This document shows, one piece after another, positions 44,073 to 53,023 of a stretch of DNA of 64,000 nt. Position numbers and translations under genes: made by a program. This stretch comes from Prevotella sp. (GTDB lineage: Bacteria; Bacteroidota; Bacteroidia; Bacteroidales; Bacteroidaceae): positions 62,001-126,000 of the forward strand of contig SUYH01000002.1 of NCBI GenBank assembly GCA_015060535.1, given 5' to 3'. The notes below the pieces were generated by a model, which was given only the letters and a program-made list of their open reading frames with translations, was not told the origin of the DNA and made no database searches. Position 1 is the stretch's first letter. Each line of letters begins with the position of its first letter.

Positions 44073-45620
44073 TCATTTTTCACGCAGGTCCATCGGGTAT
44101 TTGCCGTACTCTTGTTTGAAACATTTCGAGAAATAGCCCGGAGTACCAAAACCCACCTCATAGGCTATCTCTTGAACGGTCTTTGTCGTGTTACAAAGCA
44201 GCACATAACCTTCCTGCAGGCGCATCTTACGGAGCAGTTCTACAGGCGTCAGACCCGTGATGGCCTTTACGCGACGATACAGCTGTACACGACTCAGCCC
44301 CATCGACTCGCCAAGGTCGTCCATCTTTAGCGATGGATTCGACATTTTTTGACGTATTGCCTCTTTCAATTGCTCAGCAAAGAGCTCATCCTGCGAACGA
44401 GAGACGGGCAGCTGATCAGGTGTCACCTCGAACAACTGACGTTGCGGCTGTGGAGCGACATGGGTGTAGAGCAGCGTCTCCTCCTCGTTCAATGCCTGGC
44501 GTTTCCGGATAGCTCTGCGCGTCTGCAGATATGCCACCAGAATACCGACCACTGCTACCATTAACAGTACAATAGTTACAATGCTGCCTATGATGACCTT
44601 GCGCTGTGTGTTATAAAGTCCGAAATACTCCTCCAGCTTGTCTTGTATCGTCACCAAGTTATGGTTCTGGTTGATGAGTTCCACCGATTCCATCGTCACC
44701 AGGTCTACATTCTCTGGCGTGACGACGAAGCCCAACAAGGGGTTCTCGCGTTCATAGGGCTTTCCCGTCAGGATATCAAGTGCCAGCCGGATAATTTTCT
44801 CGCCATGCGTAGGATATACATAGGTGCCCACCTGATGGCCGAAGTGTACATACTCCAGTCCCTCACCAGGCATACCGTCGATACCCAGAATCTTGATCTG
44901 CCCTTCGACGTTCTGCTCCACCACAGCCTTATAGACACCGGTCGCCATACCGTCGTTGTGACAGAAGATGATATCGGGCATCCTACCCGACTTGATCTGC
45001 TCCGTAGCTATCCGACAGGCCTCATCGCTCGACCAGTCGCTCTGGATGCATTGGTAGTCAACATGTTGCAGTCCCTCCATCGCTTGGGCAAAACCCTGAT
45101 GACGCTCCTGGGCTGGTGTGCTGCTCATATCGCCCGTAATCTCGACGACCAGCGGATTCTCATCTCTCCCTTCTAGCTTCTCACCTCTTAGAATAGAAGC
45201 CACATACTGCCCTACTATCAAGCCTGCCTCCACATTGTTTCCACCAATGGAGGCCGTATAGTCGGCATGTATCTTACGGTCGAAACAGATGACGGGGATG
45301 CCAGCCTTCTCCGTACGCTCTATAGCCTGGATGATAGGCTCGGTATCTACGTTGGGGGCTACTACTAACAGGTCGATGCCCGTCTGCGCCAGACTGTCTA
45401 TCTGGCGAGCCTGCAGCTCGGTATCGTCATATGCATTGGCAATGCTCACCTCGACATCGCACTCATACAGGTGCTGGGCGGCCAACATCTCCTGGTTCAC
45501 CTTGTCACGCCAGCAGCCCTTCGAGCACTGCGACACCCCGATCTTGTAACTTTGAGAACCATTGCCACAAGAAGAAAACAGAGCTAAAAATAGGATAATA
45601 TAAATAGGTATATAACGCAT
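44073..45620 (-). CDS. Transmembrane regulator: periplasmic sugar-binding domain fused to AraC domain (2)
   Basis: The 515-residue paralogue of the 28409-29893 product has lipobox FSSC (Cys18), a type I binding domain (residues ~23-335: KIGVSQCSKGCWRDKVNQEM, DLLVVAPNVDTEPIIQAIER, IPVICFDRKIHADYTASIGG), a juxtamembrane stretch, a membrane helix (GSIVTIVLLMVAVVGILVAY) and an AraC domain (LKMDDLGESMGLSRVQLYRR; YEVGFGTPGYFSKCFKQEYG). No kinase or receiver domain is present. It lies directly upstream of the SusC operon and probably activates it when fructose or a fructo-oligosaccharide binds outside. An in-frame TTCTCAC-type heptamer tract at 45157-45191 adds RGEKLEGRDENP compared with the paralogue. 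Confidence 0.85.
   Translation of the reverse strand: MRYIPIYIILFLALFSSCGNGSQSYKIGVSQCSKGCWRDKVNQEMLAAQHLYECDVEVSIANAYDDTELQARQIDSLAQTGIDLLVVAPNVDTEPIIQAIERTEKAGIPVICFDRKIHADYTASIGGNNVEAGLIVGQYVASILRGEKLEGRDENPLVVEITGDMSSTPAQERHQGFAQAMEGLQHVDYQCIQSDWSSDEACRIATEQIKSGRMPDIIFCHNDGMATGVYKAVVEQNVEGQIKILGIDGMPGEGLEYVHFGHQVGTYVYPTHGEKIIRLALDILTGKPYERENPLLGFVVTPENVDLVTMESVELINQNHNLVTIQDKLEEYFGLYNTQRKVIIGSIVTIVLLMVAVVGILVAYLQTRRAIRKRQALNEEETLLYTHVAPQPQRQLFEVTPDQLPVSRSQDELFAEQLKEAIRQKMSNPSLKMDDLGESMGLSRVQLYRRVKAITGLTPVELLRKMRLQEGYVLLCNTTKTVQEIAYEVGFGTPGYFSKCFKQEYGKYPMDLREK
45157..45191. repeat. Intragenic heptamer tract (TTCTCAC type)
   Basis: Five 7-bp units TTCTCAT, CTCTCCC, TTCTAGC, TTCTCAC, CTCTTAG lie within the second PBP-AraC gene, where the protein carries extra residues relative to its paralogue. 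Confidence 0.65.
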
Positions 45621-45640
45621 GTGGATTTCTCTTTTGGCTA

Positions 45641-45648
45641 CAAAATTA
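45641..45648 (-). promoter_or_regulatory. -7 promoter box of PBP-AraC regulator 2
   Basis: TAATTTTG on the minus strand followed by TAGCC, 21 bases before the ATG; TTG about 18 bases upstream. Confidence 0.5.
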
Positions 45649-45701
45649 ACTAAAAAATTGAATATTCAAGCTCATCTTTCAAGATATTTCGTAGAATATT
45701 G

Positions 45702-45709
45702 TAACTTTG
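45702..45709 (+). promoter_or_regulatory. -7 promoter box of the thioredoxin-esterase gene
   Basis: TAACTTTG, 22 bases before the ATG at 45732; a TTTC lies about 21 bases upstream. Confidence 0.5.
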
Positions 45710-45731
45710 CAGAAAATTTTCAATATCAACT

Positions 45732-47063
45732 ATGAATATACTAAGATTATTAGCCGTATGTCTTATGATAGGAGCTACGGCAGAGACGAAGGCGCAGTTC
45801 GGTCCCCAGAAGGACATGGACTCCAAGTATGCCACCGAACTAATTCAACCAGGTACTGTAGCACCAGACTTTAAGATGCAGACCCCTGACGGCAAGAAGT
45901 TCCAGTTCTCAAAATGGGCCAAGGGTAAGACTGTAGTACTCGACTTTTGGGCATCGTGGTGTCCTGACTGCCGGAAAGACGCACCTGAGGTAGTCAGAAT
46001 GTATCAAACCTACCACCAGCAGGGCATTGAGTTCCTGGGTGTTTCGATGGATACCGATGTGGAGGCGTGGAAGAAATCCATCGGTCAATATGGTATTAAG
46101 TACCCTCAGGTCAGCGAACTCAAGAAATTCAAGGAGACAGACATTGCCAAAGCATACGGAGTGAAGTGGATTCCCTCAATGGTTGTCATCGGTCCTGACG
46201 GCAAGGTGGCACTCTCTACGGTATTGACTTATAAGGTAGATAAATACCTGAAGGAAAAAACGACAGGAAGCTATACCCCTTCCAAAGGCGGTGAGCGCAT
46301 CAGCATTGACGGACATCACGGAAAACTGCAGGCCATCCTGGTGAAGCCAGAACTGCAGGCAGGTCAGCAATGTCCGATGGTGGTCTTCTGTCATGGTTTT
46401 AGTGGCAGAAAGGACGGGCCGCTCTTTGAGCTCATCTGCGATACCCTTCAGGCACACGGCATTGCCAGCATCCGCTTCGACTTCAACGGACATGGCGAGA
46501 GTGAGGGAGAATTCAAGGACATGACTGTTCCCAACGAGATAGAGGATGCCAAGAAGGTAGTAGCCTATGTCCGCGACCTGCGCTATGTCAGCGACATCGC
46601 TATCGTTGGACATTCTCAAGGTGGTGTGGTAGCAGCCATGACAGCAGGTCAGATGAGTCAAGAGGCGGGTCAGGATGCCTTCAAGGCTGTGGCGCTGATG
46701 GCTCCGGCAGCCGTTCTCCGCGATGATGCCATTCGTGGCAACACCATGGGAAAGATGTACGACCCGTTTGACCCAGGCGAATACGTGGAACTCTTTGGAG
46801 GACTGAAACTGGGTGGCGACTATATCCGCACGGCTTTCTCGCTGCCTATCTACGAGACGGCAGCCTACTATCAGGGGTCGGCACTCATCGTTCATGGAAA
46901 TGCCGACAGGGTAGTACCTTACACCTATGGTGAGTGTTTCCATAAGATATGGCCCAAGAGTGAGTTCGTCCTTCAGGAATACTACGACCACGGTTTCTCA
47001 CAAAACATATACCGCACTACTGATATCGTAGCACGGTATCTGATTAGACAGTTGAAGAACTGA
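45732..47063 (+). CDS. Thioredoxin-like domain fused to cinnamoyl-esterase-like hydrolase
   Basis: The 443-residue secreted protein has a signal peptide (to ~residue 21, K-A-Q), a TlpA/ResA-type thioredoxin domain (residues ~35-175; active site WASWCPDC with Cys77 and Cys80; cis-Pro in WIPSM) and an alpha/beta hydrolase (~190-440). The hydrolase shows HGFSGRK, IRFDFNGHGESEGEF, GHSQGG (Ser295), HGNADRV (Asp392) and DHGFS (His420), the pattern of the Lactobacillus cinnamoyl/feruloyl esterases. Both active sites are intact. It is divergent from the fructan regulator. It may free hydroxycinnamic acids from plant polymers; the purpose of the redox domain is unknown. Confidence 0.85.
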   Translation: MNILRLLAVCLMIGATAETKAQFGPQKDMDSKYATELIQPGTVAPDFKMQTPDGKKFQFSKWAKGKTVVLDFWASWCPDCRKDAPEVVRMYQTYHQQGIEFLGVSMDTDVEAWKKSIGQYGIKYPQVSELKKFKETDIAKAYGVKWIPSMVVIGPDGKVALSTVLTYKVDKYLKEKTTGSYTPSKGGERISIDGHHGKLQAILVKPELQAGQQCPMVVFCHGFSGRKDGPLFELICDTLQAHGIASIRFDFNGHGESEGEFKDMTVPNEIEDAKKVVAYVRDLRYVSDIAIVGHSQGGVVAAMTAGQMSQEAGQDAFKAVALMAPAAVLRDDAIRGNTMGKMYDPFDPGEYVELFGGLKLGGDYIRTAFSLPIYETAAYYQGSALIVHGNADRVVPYTYGECFHKIWPKSEFVLQEYYDHGFSQNIYRTTDIVARYLIRQLKN

Positions 47064-47084
47064 TAATCTTTGGGGAAATATCTC

Positions 47085-48662
47085 TTAGTTGTTCATCAGT
47101 TCCAACGCCCGTCGGACGGTATCGTTCAGTTCGTTCATGATAGCATAATACTCATCCATATCCCACAGGTCGCGAGCGATGAGTGCTTTCAGCTGAGTGC
47201 GTAGGTAGGGCAGCGTAGCCTGTAGCTCTGCATCGTCTTTAGGCTTCACGTTCTGCTTCTCGCCCTCAGCCACGATATGGTCAATCAGCGTCTGGGGCAC
47301 TTCAAAGCGCTGGCGGAAGTCGGCAAAGCTGGTGTATTGCTGGCGAAGCTGCTTACGATGCTCGTCGACATAGCGCAGGTTAGCAGTAATGATAATGGTC
47401 TTGGCAGCCAACTGACGATGGTACTTCGTGTACTTCAGCGTGTCAAGAGGTACGAACTCATCGGGCATGATACCACCTCCGCCATAGACCACACGATGTT
47501 TCTTCAGGGTATAGCACTTCAGCGAGTCGGCAAAGTGGACACTATCTGCCGACATCAGCTCGCCACTCTTCAGGCGATGGAGCATGTCCTCCGCATAATC
47601 TTTCTGGTTGCCTTTCTCATAAGGTTTCTGGATGCAGCGGCCCGAGGGTGTGTAGTAGTGGGCTATGGTGAGACGAATCATCGAACCGTCAGGCAGGTCG
47701 ATAGGGCGCTGTACCAAACCTTTGCCGAAGGTGCGACGTCCAACGACGATGCCTCGGTCATGGTCTTGAATAGCACCAGAGACAATCTCGGCAGCTGAGG
47801 CCGTATAGCTGTCAACCAGCACGATGACCTTTCCGTTCTCGAAGAGTCCCCCACCCTGTGCCTTATAATCCATTCGGCGTATCTGGCGTCCCTGAGTATA
47901 GACTATCAGATCGTTATACTGCAAGAACTCGCCTGCTATCTTCACAGCAGCCTGCAGATAGCCACCGCCATTCTCCTGCAAGTCAAGGATGAGCGAACGC
48001 ATGCCTTGCTTCTTCAGCTTCTTGAGACTGGCGCAGAACTCATCATGGGTAGTGGCACCAAAACTGCCAATGCGGATATATCCCACCCCAGGGCGAATCA
48101 TATAGGAAGCATCGACAGACTTGACGGGTATCTTGTCGCGCGTGATGACGAAACGCAGGGTATCGGCAATACCTCGACGCACAATGCCGAGGTTGACCTT
48201 CGTACCCTTGGGCCCACGCAGACGACGCATTATCTCCTCCTTGGCCATCTTCACACCAGCAATGGCGGTATCGTTGACACTGACAATGCGGTCGCCAGCT
48301 ACGATACCCATCTTCTCTGAGGGGCCTCCGCTGACAGGCTGGATGACGAGCAGGGTGTCTTCCACCATATTAAACTGCACGCCAATGCCTTCGAAGTTGC
48401 CTTGCAGGGGTTCGTTGGCTGCCTTCACCTCCTTGGCTGTCAGATAGCTGCTATGAGGGTCGAGCTTCTCGAGCATACCACGAATGCCATCCTCGACCAG
48501 TTTCTGCTCATCGACACTGTCGACATAAAGGTTGTTAACAGCCATTTCGGCTATCTGCAGCTTCCGTAGCGGAGCATCGGGTCCTAAGCGGACGGACATC
48601 TGGGCAGAGGCTGACAGGAGATGCAGCGACAGAATCGCTGCACACAATATTTTTTTAGTCAT
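47085..48662 (-). CDS. S41-family C-terminal processing peptidase
   Basis: The 525-residue periplasmic protease has a signal peptide ([20 protein letters not shown]), an N-terminal helical region ([30 protein letters not shown]), a PDZ domain (residues ~85-165: [37 protein letters not shown]), and the S41 catalytic core with [33 protein letters not shown] (catalytic Ser) and [10 protein letters not shown] (catalytic Lys). The ATG at 48662 overlaps the end of the topoisomerase gene by 8 bp (ATGACTAA), so translation is probably coupled; the longer frame from 48692 is not needed. Confidence 0.93.
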   Translation of the reverse strand: MTKKILCAAILSLHLLSASAQMSVRLGPDAPLRKLQIAEMAVNNLYVDSVDEQKLVEDGIRGMLEKLDPHSSYLTAKEVKAANEPLQGNFEGIGVQFNMVEDTLLVIQPVSGGPSEKMGIVAGDRIVSVNDTAIAGVKMAKEEIMRRLRGPKGTKVNLGIVRRGIADTLRFVITRDKIPVKSVDASYMIRPGVGYIRIGSFGATTHDEFCASLKKLKKQGMRSLILDLQENGGGYLQAAVKIAGEFLQYNDLIVYTQGRQIRRMDYKAQGGGLFENGKVIVLVDSYTASAAEIVSGAIQDHDRGIVVGRRTFGKGLVQRPIDLPDGSMIRLTIAHYYTPSGRCIQKPYEKGNQKDYAEDMLHRLKSGELMSADSVHFADSLKCYTLKKHRVVYGGGGIMPDEFVPLDTLKYTKYHRQLAAKTIIITANLRYVDEHRKQLRQQYTSFADFRQRFEVPQTLIDHIVAEGEKQNVKPKDDAELQATLPYLRTQLKALIARDLWDMDEYYAIMNELNDTVRRALELMNN

Positions 48663-50586
48663 AGGCTTCCTCCTCTGGGCGGTCTTCCTCAATGACGAGG
48701 TTGTCGATGATGAAGTTCTGGCGCTCCATCGTGTTCTTACCCATATAGTATTCCAACAGTTTCTGTACCTGGTCGTTCTTATGGAGGGTCACCTGCTCCA
48801 AGCGGATATCAGGGCCGATGAAACCAGCAAACTCCTCAGGAGAAATCTCGCCAAGTCCCTTGAATCGGGTGATTTCAGGGTCTGGGCCTAAGTCAGCGAT
48901 GGCCGTCTGACGTTCTTCGTCGCTATAGCAGTAACGGGTGACGAAGTCGCCCTTCTTGCCATCCTCGCGCATCTCCTTGTTCTTGATCTTCGTGCGCCTG
49001 TTACGCACGCGGAACAAGGGGGTCTGCAGCACATAGACGTGCCCTTTCTTGACGAGTTCTGGGAAGAACTGCAGGAAGAAGGTGATGATCAAAAGACGGA
49101 TATGCATACCGTCGACATCTGCATCAGTGGCTACTATCACCTTATTATATCTAAGGGTGTCGAGCCCTTCCTCGATGTCGAGTGCGGCCTGCAAGAGGTT
49201 AAACTCCTCGTTCTCATAGACCACCTTCTTGGTGAGGCCGAACGAATTGAGGGGCTTTCCACGAAGTGAGAAGACGGCCTGTGTGTTGACATCACGGCTC
49301 TTGGTGATGCTTCCGCTGGCTGAGTCACCCTCAGTGATGAAGATGCATGACTCCTCCTTACGCTCGTTCTTGACATCAGAGAGATGAATGCGACAGTCGC
49401 GTAGCTTACGATTATGCAGGTTGGCTTTCTTGGCACGTTCACGAGCCAACTTCGTCACACCAGCCATCGCCTTACGCTCGCGCTCGCTCTCTTTGATCTT
49501 AGCCTCAAGAACCTCAACGACATCCTGATGGATGTGCAGGTAGTTATCCACCTGCTGCTTGATAAAGTCGCCTACATATTTATTAATAGTCTCCCCGTCA
49601 GGAGCCATCTGCGTAGAACCCAGCTTGATTTTCGTCTGACTCTCGAAGACGGGTTCCTCGACATTGATGGCAATAGCGGCCACCATACCCGTCCGGATGT
49701 CGCCATACTCATATTTGCCAAAGAACTCCTTGATGGTCTTGGCAATATGTTCCTTGAAGGCACTCTGGTGCGTGCCGCCCTGAGTAGTGTTCTGTCCATT
49801 GACAAAGGAGTAGTACTCCTCGCCATACTGGTTGGCATGCGTAAAGGCCACCTCGATATCGTCACCTTTCAGATGAATGATGGGATAGAGTGAGTCGTTG
49901 GTCATGCGGTCTTTCAGCAGGTCTTCCAGTCCGTGACGCGAGAGAATGCGGCGATTGTTGTACATGATGGCTAGACCTGTGTTCAGATAGGTGTAATTGC
50001 GCAACATGTTCTCCACAATGTCGTCCTGGAACTTATAGTCCTTGAACAGCGTGTTGTCGGGTTCAAAGTAGATGTACGTGCCGTTCTCGTCCTGCGACTC
50101 CTCTGTCGTGTCTGATTGCAAGATGCCACGCTCAAAGACTGCATTGCGCACCTTACCTTCGCGATAGCTGGCCACCTCGAAATGGGCGCTCAAGGCATTG
50201 ACAGCCTTCACACCAACGCCATTCAAACCTACCGACTTCTTGAAAGCCTTCGAGTCGTACTTACCACCTGTATTGAGTACGCTGACAGCCTCGATGAGCT
50301 TGCCCTGAGGGATGCCTCGACCATAGTCGCGAACGGAGACGCGCAGATTTTCATCGATATTGATTTCAATCCGCTCGCCAGCCTTCATCTTGAACTCGTC
50401 GATGGAGTTATCAATGACCTCCTTCAGCAAAACATAGATACCATCCTCAGGAAGTGAGCCGTCGCCCAGACGTCCGATATACATACCCGGACGGGTACGG
50501 ACATGTTCCATATCCGACAAGTGGCGGATATTGTCGTCGGTGTACTGTACTTGTTGTCCTTCGTTTATATTGTTTTCTTCGTTCAT
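48655..50586 (-). CDS. parE: DNA topoisomerase IV subunit B (GyrB/ParE family)
   Basis: The 643-residue ATPase subunit has the GHKL fold ([47 protein letters not shown]), the QTKIKLGS transducer motif and the Toprim domain with [20 protein letters not shown]. The length (643) and EGDSASGS in place of EGDSAGG fit the Bacteroidetes ParE-type rather than GyrB. With ParC (not in the window) it decatenates chromosomes. Its start overlaps the upstream GNAT-like gene by 4 bp (ATGA) and its end overlaps the S41 gene by 8 bp. Confidence 0.92.
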   Translation of the reverse strand: MNEENNINEGQQVQYTDDNIRHLSDMEHVRTRPGMYIGRLGDGSLPEDGIYVLLKEVIDNSIDEFKMKAGERIEINIDENLRVSVRDYGRGIPQGKLIEAVSVLNTGGKYDSKAFKKSVGLNGVGVKAVNALSAHFEVASYREGKVRNAVFERGILQSDTTEESQDENGTYIYFEPDNTLFKDYKFQDDIVENMLRNYTYLNTGLAIMYNNRRILSRHGLEDLLKDRMTNDSLYPIIHLKGDDIEVAFTHANQYGEEYYSFVNGQNTTQGGTHQSAFKEHIAKTIKEFFGKYEYGDIRTGMVAAIAINVEEPVFESQTKIKLGSTQMAPDGETINKYVGDFIKQQVDNYLHIHQDVVEVLEAKIKESERERKAMAGVTKLARERAKKANLHNRKLRDCRIHLSDVKNERKEESCIFITEGDSASGSITKSRDVNTQAVFSLRGKPLNSFGLTKKVVYENEEFNLLQAALDIEEGLDTLRYNKVIVATDADVDGMHIRLLIITFFLQFFPELVKKGHVYVLQTPLFRVRNRRTKIKNKEMREDGKKGDFVTRYCYSDEERQTAIADLGPDPEITRFKGLGEISPEEFAGFIGPDIRLEQVTLHKNDQVQKLLEYYMGKNTMERQNFIIDNLVIEEDRPEEEAYD

Positions 50587-51737
50587 AAGCTTTTCTTATA
50601 GCACCTGCGACGCTTGTGCTGTACGTGTTCCAGATACTGCCATTGCGACTGTACCTTCTCGTTGGTCTCCATCTCCACATTGGTCTCACCCCACTTGAAG
50701 CCATACTTCTGGTAGATAGGGATGAGATCGTAGAACAGCAGAGCATTGGCTCCTTTCTGCTGATATTCGGGCAGAATGCCGATGAGCATCAGGTCGAGAC
50801 ACTCAGCCTTGTGGAACTTCAAGGCTTTCAGACAGTGCCACCAGCCAAAGGGCCACAGGCGTCCGTTGCGACATTTCTGCAAGGCACGCGTCATATTCGT
50901 GATGCTGATGCCCACACCTATCAGCTTGTGGTCGGGTGTGTTCCAGTCTTCTATCAGACAGAGCATCGACATATCGAGCATGGGGAACCACATCTTCAGG
51001 TACTCGTCAATCTGCGCCTCCGTCATCTGCGAATAGCCATAGAGATGGCCAAACGACTTGTTGACCACATCGAGCACCTTGCGGCCATACTGCTCCTTAC
51101 CAAAGACCTGGCTGCGTTTGGGATGGAACGTGTGCAGGTTATAGCGTTTCTGCACCATCTGCGCCACCTTCTGGTATTTCTCGGGCATGCCGTCCTTAGG
51201 CACAATGAGCTTGTACTCCACATAGTCATTGTCTTTCTGCCAACCGCCCATCTGCTCCATGTGCTGGGGGTAGTAGGGATAGTTGTAGATGGTAGCCATC
51301 GTTCCCAACTGGTCGAAGCCCTCAATCAGCATACCCTCAGGGTCCATATCGGTAAAGCCAAGAGGGCCTACCATCTCCGTCATCCCCTTGGAGCGTCCCC
51401 AGGCTGCAACGGCATCGAAGAGGGCACGCGACACCTCCATATCGTCGATGAAATCGACCCAACTGAAGCGCACACTCTGGCGATTCCACCGTTCGTTGGC
51501 GCGATGGTTGATGATGCCGGCAATACGACCTACCACCTTATCGTCGCGATAAGCCATGAAATATTCGGCCTCGCAGAACTCAAAAGCGGCATTCTTGTCC
51601 TTGCGCAGCGTATGTAGTTCGTCGCTGTACAGGTTTGGGGCATCATATTCGTTGCCCCGATACAAGTCGTAATGAAATTGGATGAAGGCATCAAGCTCCT
51701 TCCTGTTGGTGACTTTCCGAATCTCTATTGCAGACAT
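50583..51737 (-). CDS. GNAT-like acyltransferase family protein
   Basis: The 384-residue protein has a GNAT-like fold signature in the first half ([60 protein letters not shown]) and a second half with [20 protein letters not shown], the acetyl-CoA loop (Q-x-x-G-A form). Such proteins are common and uncharacterised in Bacteroidales; the substrate is unknown. The start at 51737 is chosen because the promoter box at 51768-51775 lies inside the longer frame beginning at 51794. It heads the operon GNAT-parE-S41. Confidence 0.78.
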   Translation of the reverse strand: MSAIEIRKVTNRKELDAFIQFHYDLYRGNEYDAPNLYSDELHTLRKDKNAAFEFCEAEYFMAYRDDKVVGRIAGIINHRANERWNRQSVRFSWVDFIDDMEVSRALFDAVAAWGRSKGMTEMVGPLGFTDMDPEGMLIEGFDQLGTMATIYNYPYYPQHMEQMGGWQKDNDYVEYKLIVPKDGMPEKYQKVAQMVQKRYNLHTFHPKRSQVFGKEQYGRKVLDVVNKSFGHLYGYSQMTEAQIDEYLKMWFPMLDMSMLCLIEDWNTPDHKLIGVGISITNMTRALQKCRNGRLWPFGWWHCLKALKFHKAECLDLMLIGILPEYQQKGANALLFYDLIPIYQKYGFKWGETNVEMETNEKVQSQWQYLEHVQHKRRRCYKKSL

Positions 51738-51767
51738 CTTATCTCGTAGAATGTATAATAATCCATG

Positions 51768-51775
51768 CAAAGATA
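51768..51775 (-). promoter_or_regulatory. -7 promoter box of the GNAT-parE-S41 operon
   Basis: TATCTTTG on the minus strand, 31 bases before the ATG at 51737. Confidence 0.5.
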
Positions 51776-51802
51776 AGAAAAAAGTGGGAAACACCCAAAA
51801 AT

Positions 51803-53023
51803 TTAACCTATTTTACGGCAAATATAGAGCTGATGGGCTCCATCTTGCCCTGTTGTGGCGAAAATATAGACGTTACCACCCTCTTTTAGTTTCAATTTCT
51901 GGCGTAGCTGTTGGACGGACATCGGAAAGTTACGAATTGTAATATTAGCCTGTGTAATACCTGCCAACGACTGTTTCAATTCTTTCTTATTCATTGACGT
52001 GACAGTGGAAATCTGGAATCTACGACCTGGGAAATCGTTGATTTCATCGGGGCTGACAAAGAGGTGGGAATTGGCAGAAAGCTGACGAACAGGGAAACTT
52101 TGCTCCAACTGGGCAAAGCAACCTGCCTTCATGATACTGGCATTGGGCTCGTAGAGGTAGGTATTGACTGTTGGCTGTTCTCCCAGCGAGAGTGTGGCTT
52201 TCTCTCTTTGAGGGTGTGGCGTTGCAATGTGAGGGCTGTTGGTTGTGGGCTGTGAGCTGGTCACTTCGAAGATACTGTCGTTGTTGATGCAAACGAGAAG
52301 CAAGGGCGCCTTTACGGACTCAAGCACCAAGAGAAGTTCCTTACACTCGTTATCCACACTGACAATATGTACCTCGGTGACGCATTTGAGGTCGCCGACG
52401 GCTTTACGCCAGTCGAACATGGGCGAGAGTTTGAGGACGACCTTGGTGGCTTTCTTCCTCAGTGTGGGCAGCAGTTCCAGAATGTTGGGTGTGCAGTCCT
52501 TGATGTCGTAGGTACGACCACCATGCTCGTTACGACGGGCAGGATCCAGGAAAGCTACATCGACGTGGGGCATGTCTGCCAAGTATGTTGCTGTGTCACA
52601 GCAATATACAGAAGTAGGATGGTTCAGTACGTGGAAGTTGTGCTCAGCCAGCGTGCAGAGCTCGGCATTCTGCTCAATGTAGACACGCTGTTTGAACTGT
52701 TGAGACATCCAGTAGAAGTCGACACCAAAGCCTCCTGTCAAATCCACAAAGCTATCACCACTCCCAGCCAGCACGGCCTTGTAGCGGGCTGTCTGTTCGC
52801 TAGAGCACTGCTCCATATTGAGATGTGGCGGATAGAGAACGTCGTCTATCGCAGCCCATGAAGGTAACTTCTTCCTTGCAGTTTGTCTGCCTGCTATCTG
52901 TTGCAGGGCCATAGTGAGGTCTACCTCAAGGTTTTTGCTACCCTGCAGTGCCAGCTGACGCACGTCGTCGTGCTGGTGCTGACGGATGAAGTCGCGCGTG
53001 TGGTGATTGATAGCGTCAGTCAT
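51803..53023 (-). CDS. SAM-dependent methyltransferase with THUMP-like C-terminal domain
   Basis: The 406-residue protein has a Rossmann methyltransferase core (FVDLTGGFGVDFYWMSQQF for the SAM loop near residue 92, VDVAFLDPARRNEHGGRTYD for the catalytic-site region near 155) and a C-terminal THUMP-like domain (QANITIRNFPMSVQQLRQKL, GGNVYIFATTGQDGAHQLYI). It is probably an RNA methyltransferase; the target is unknown. Residues ~253-285 (TSSQPTTNSPHIATPHPQ) are low complexity and arise from a GGGCTGT-type heptamer tract. The ATG overlaps the stop of the upstream SpoIIE gene by 8 bp (ATGACTGA). Confidence 0.85.
   Translation of the reverse strand: MTDAINHHTRDFIRQHQHDDVRQLALQGSKNLEVDLTMALQQIAGRQTARKKLPSWAAIDDVLYPPHLNMEQCSSEQTARYKAVLAGSGDSFVDLTGGFGVDFYWMSQQFKQRVYIEQNAELCTLAEHNFHVLNHPTSVYCCDTATYLADMPHVDVAFLDPARRNEHGGRTYDIKDCTPNILELLPTLRKKATKVVLKLSPMFDWRKAVGDLKCVTEVHIVSVDNECKELLLVLESVKAPLLLVCINNDSIFEVTSSQPTTNSPHIATPHPQREKATLSLGEQPTVNTYLYEPNASIMKAGCFAQLEQSFPVRQLSANSHLFVSPDEINDFPGRRFQISTVTSMNKKELKQSLAGITQANITIRNFPMSVQQLRQKLKLKEGGNVYIFATTGQDGAHQLYICRKIG
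52233..52260. repeat. Intragenic heptamer tract (GGGCTGT type)
   Basis: Units GGGCTGT, TGGTTGT, GGGCTGT, GAGCTGG lie within the methyltransferase gene between the methyltransferase and THUMP-like domains. Confidence 0.65.
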
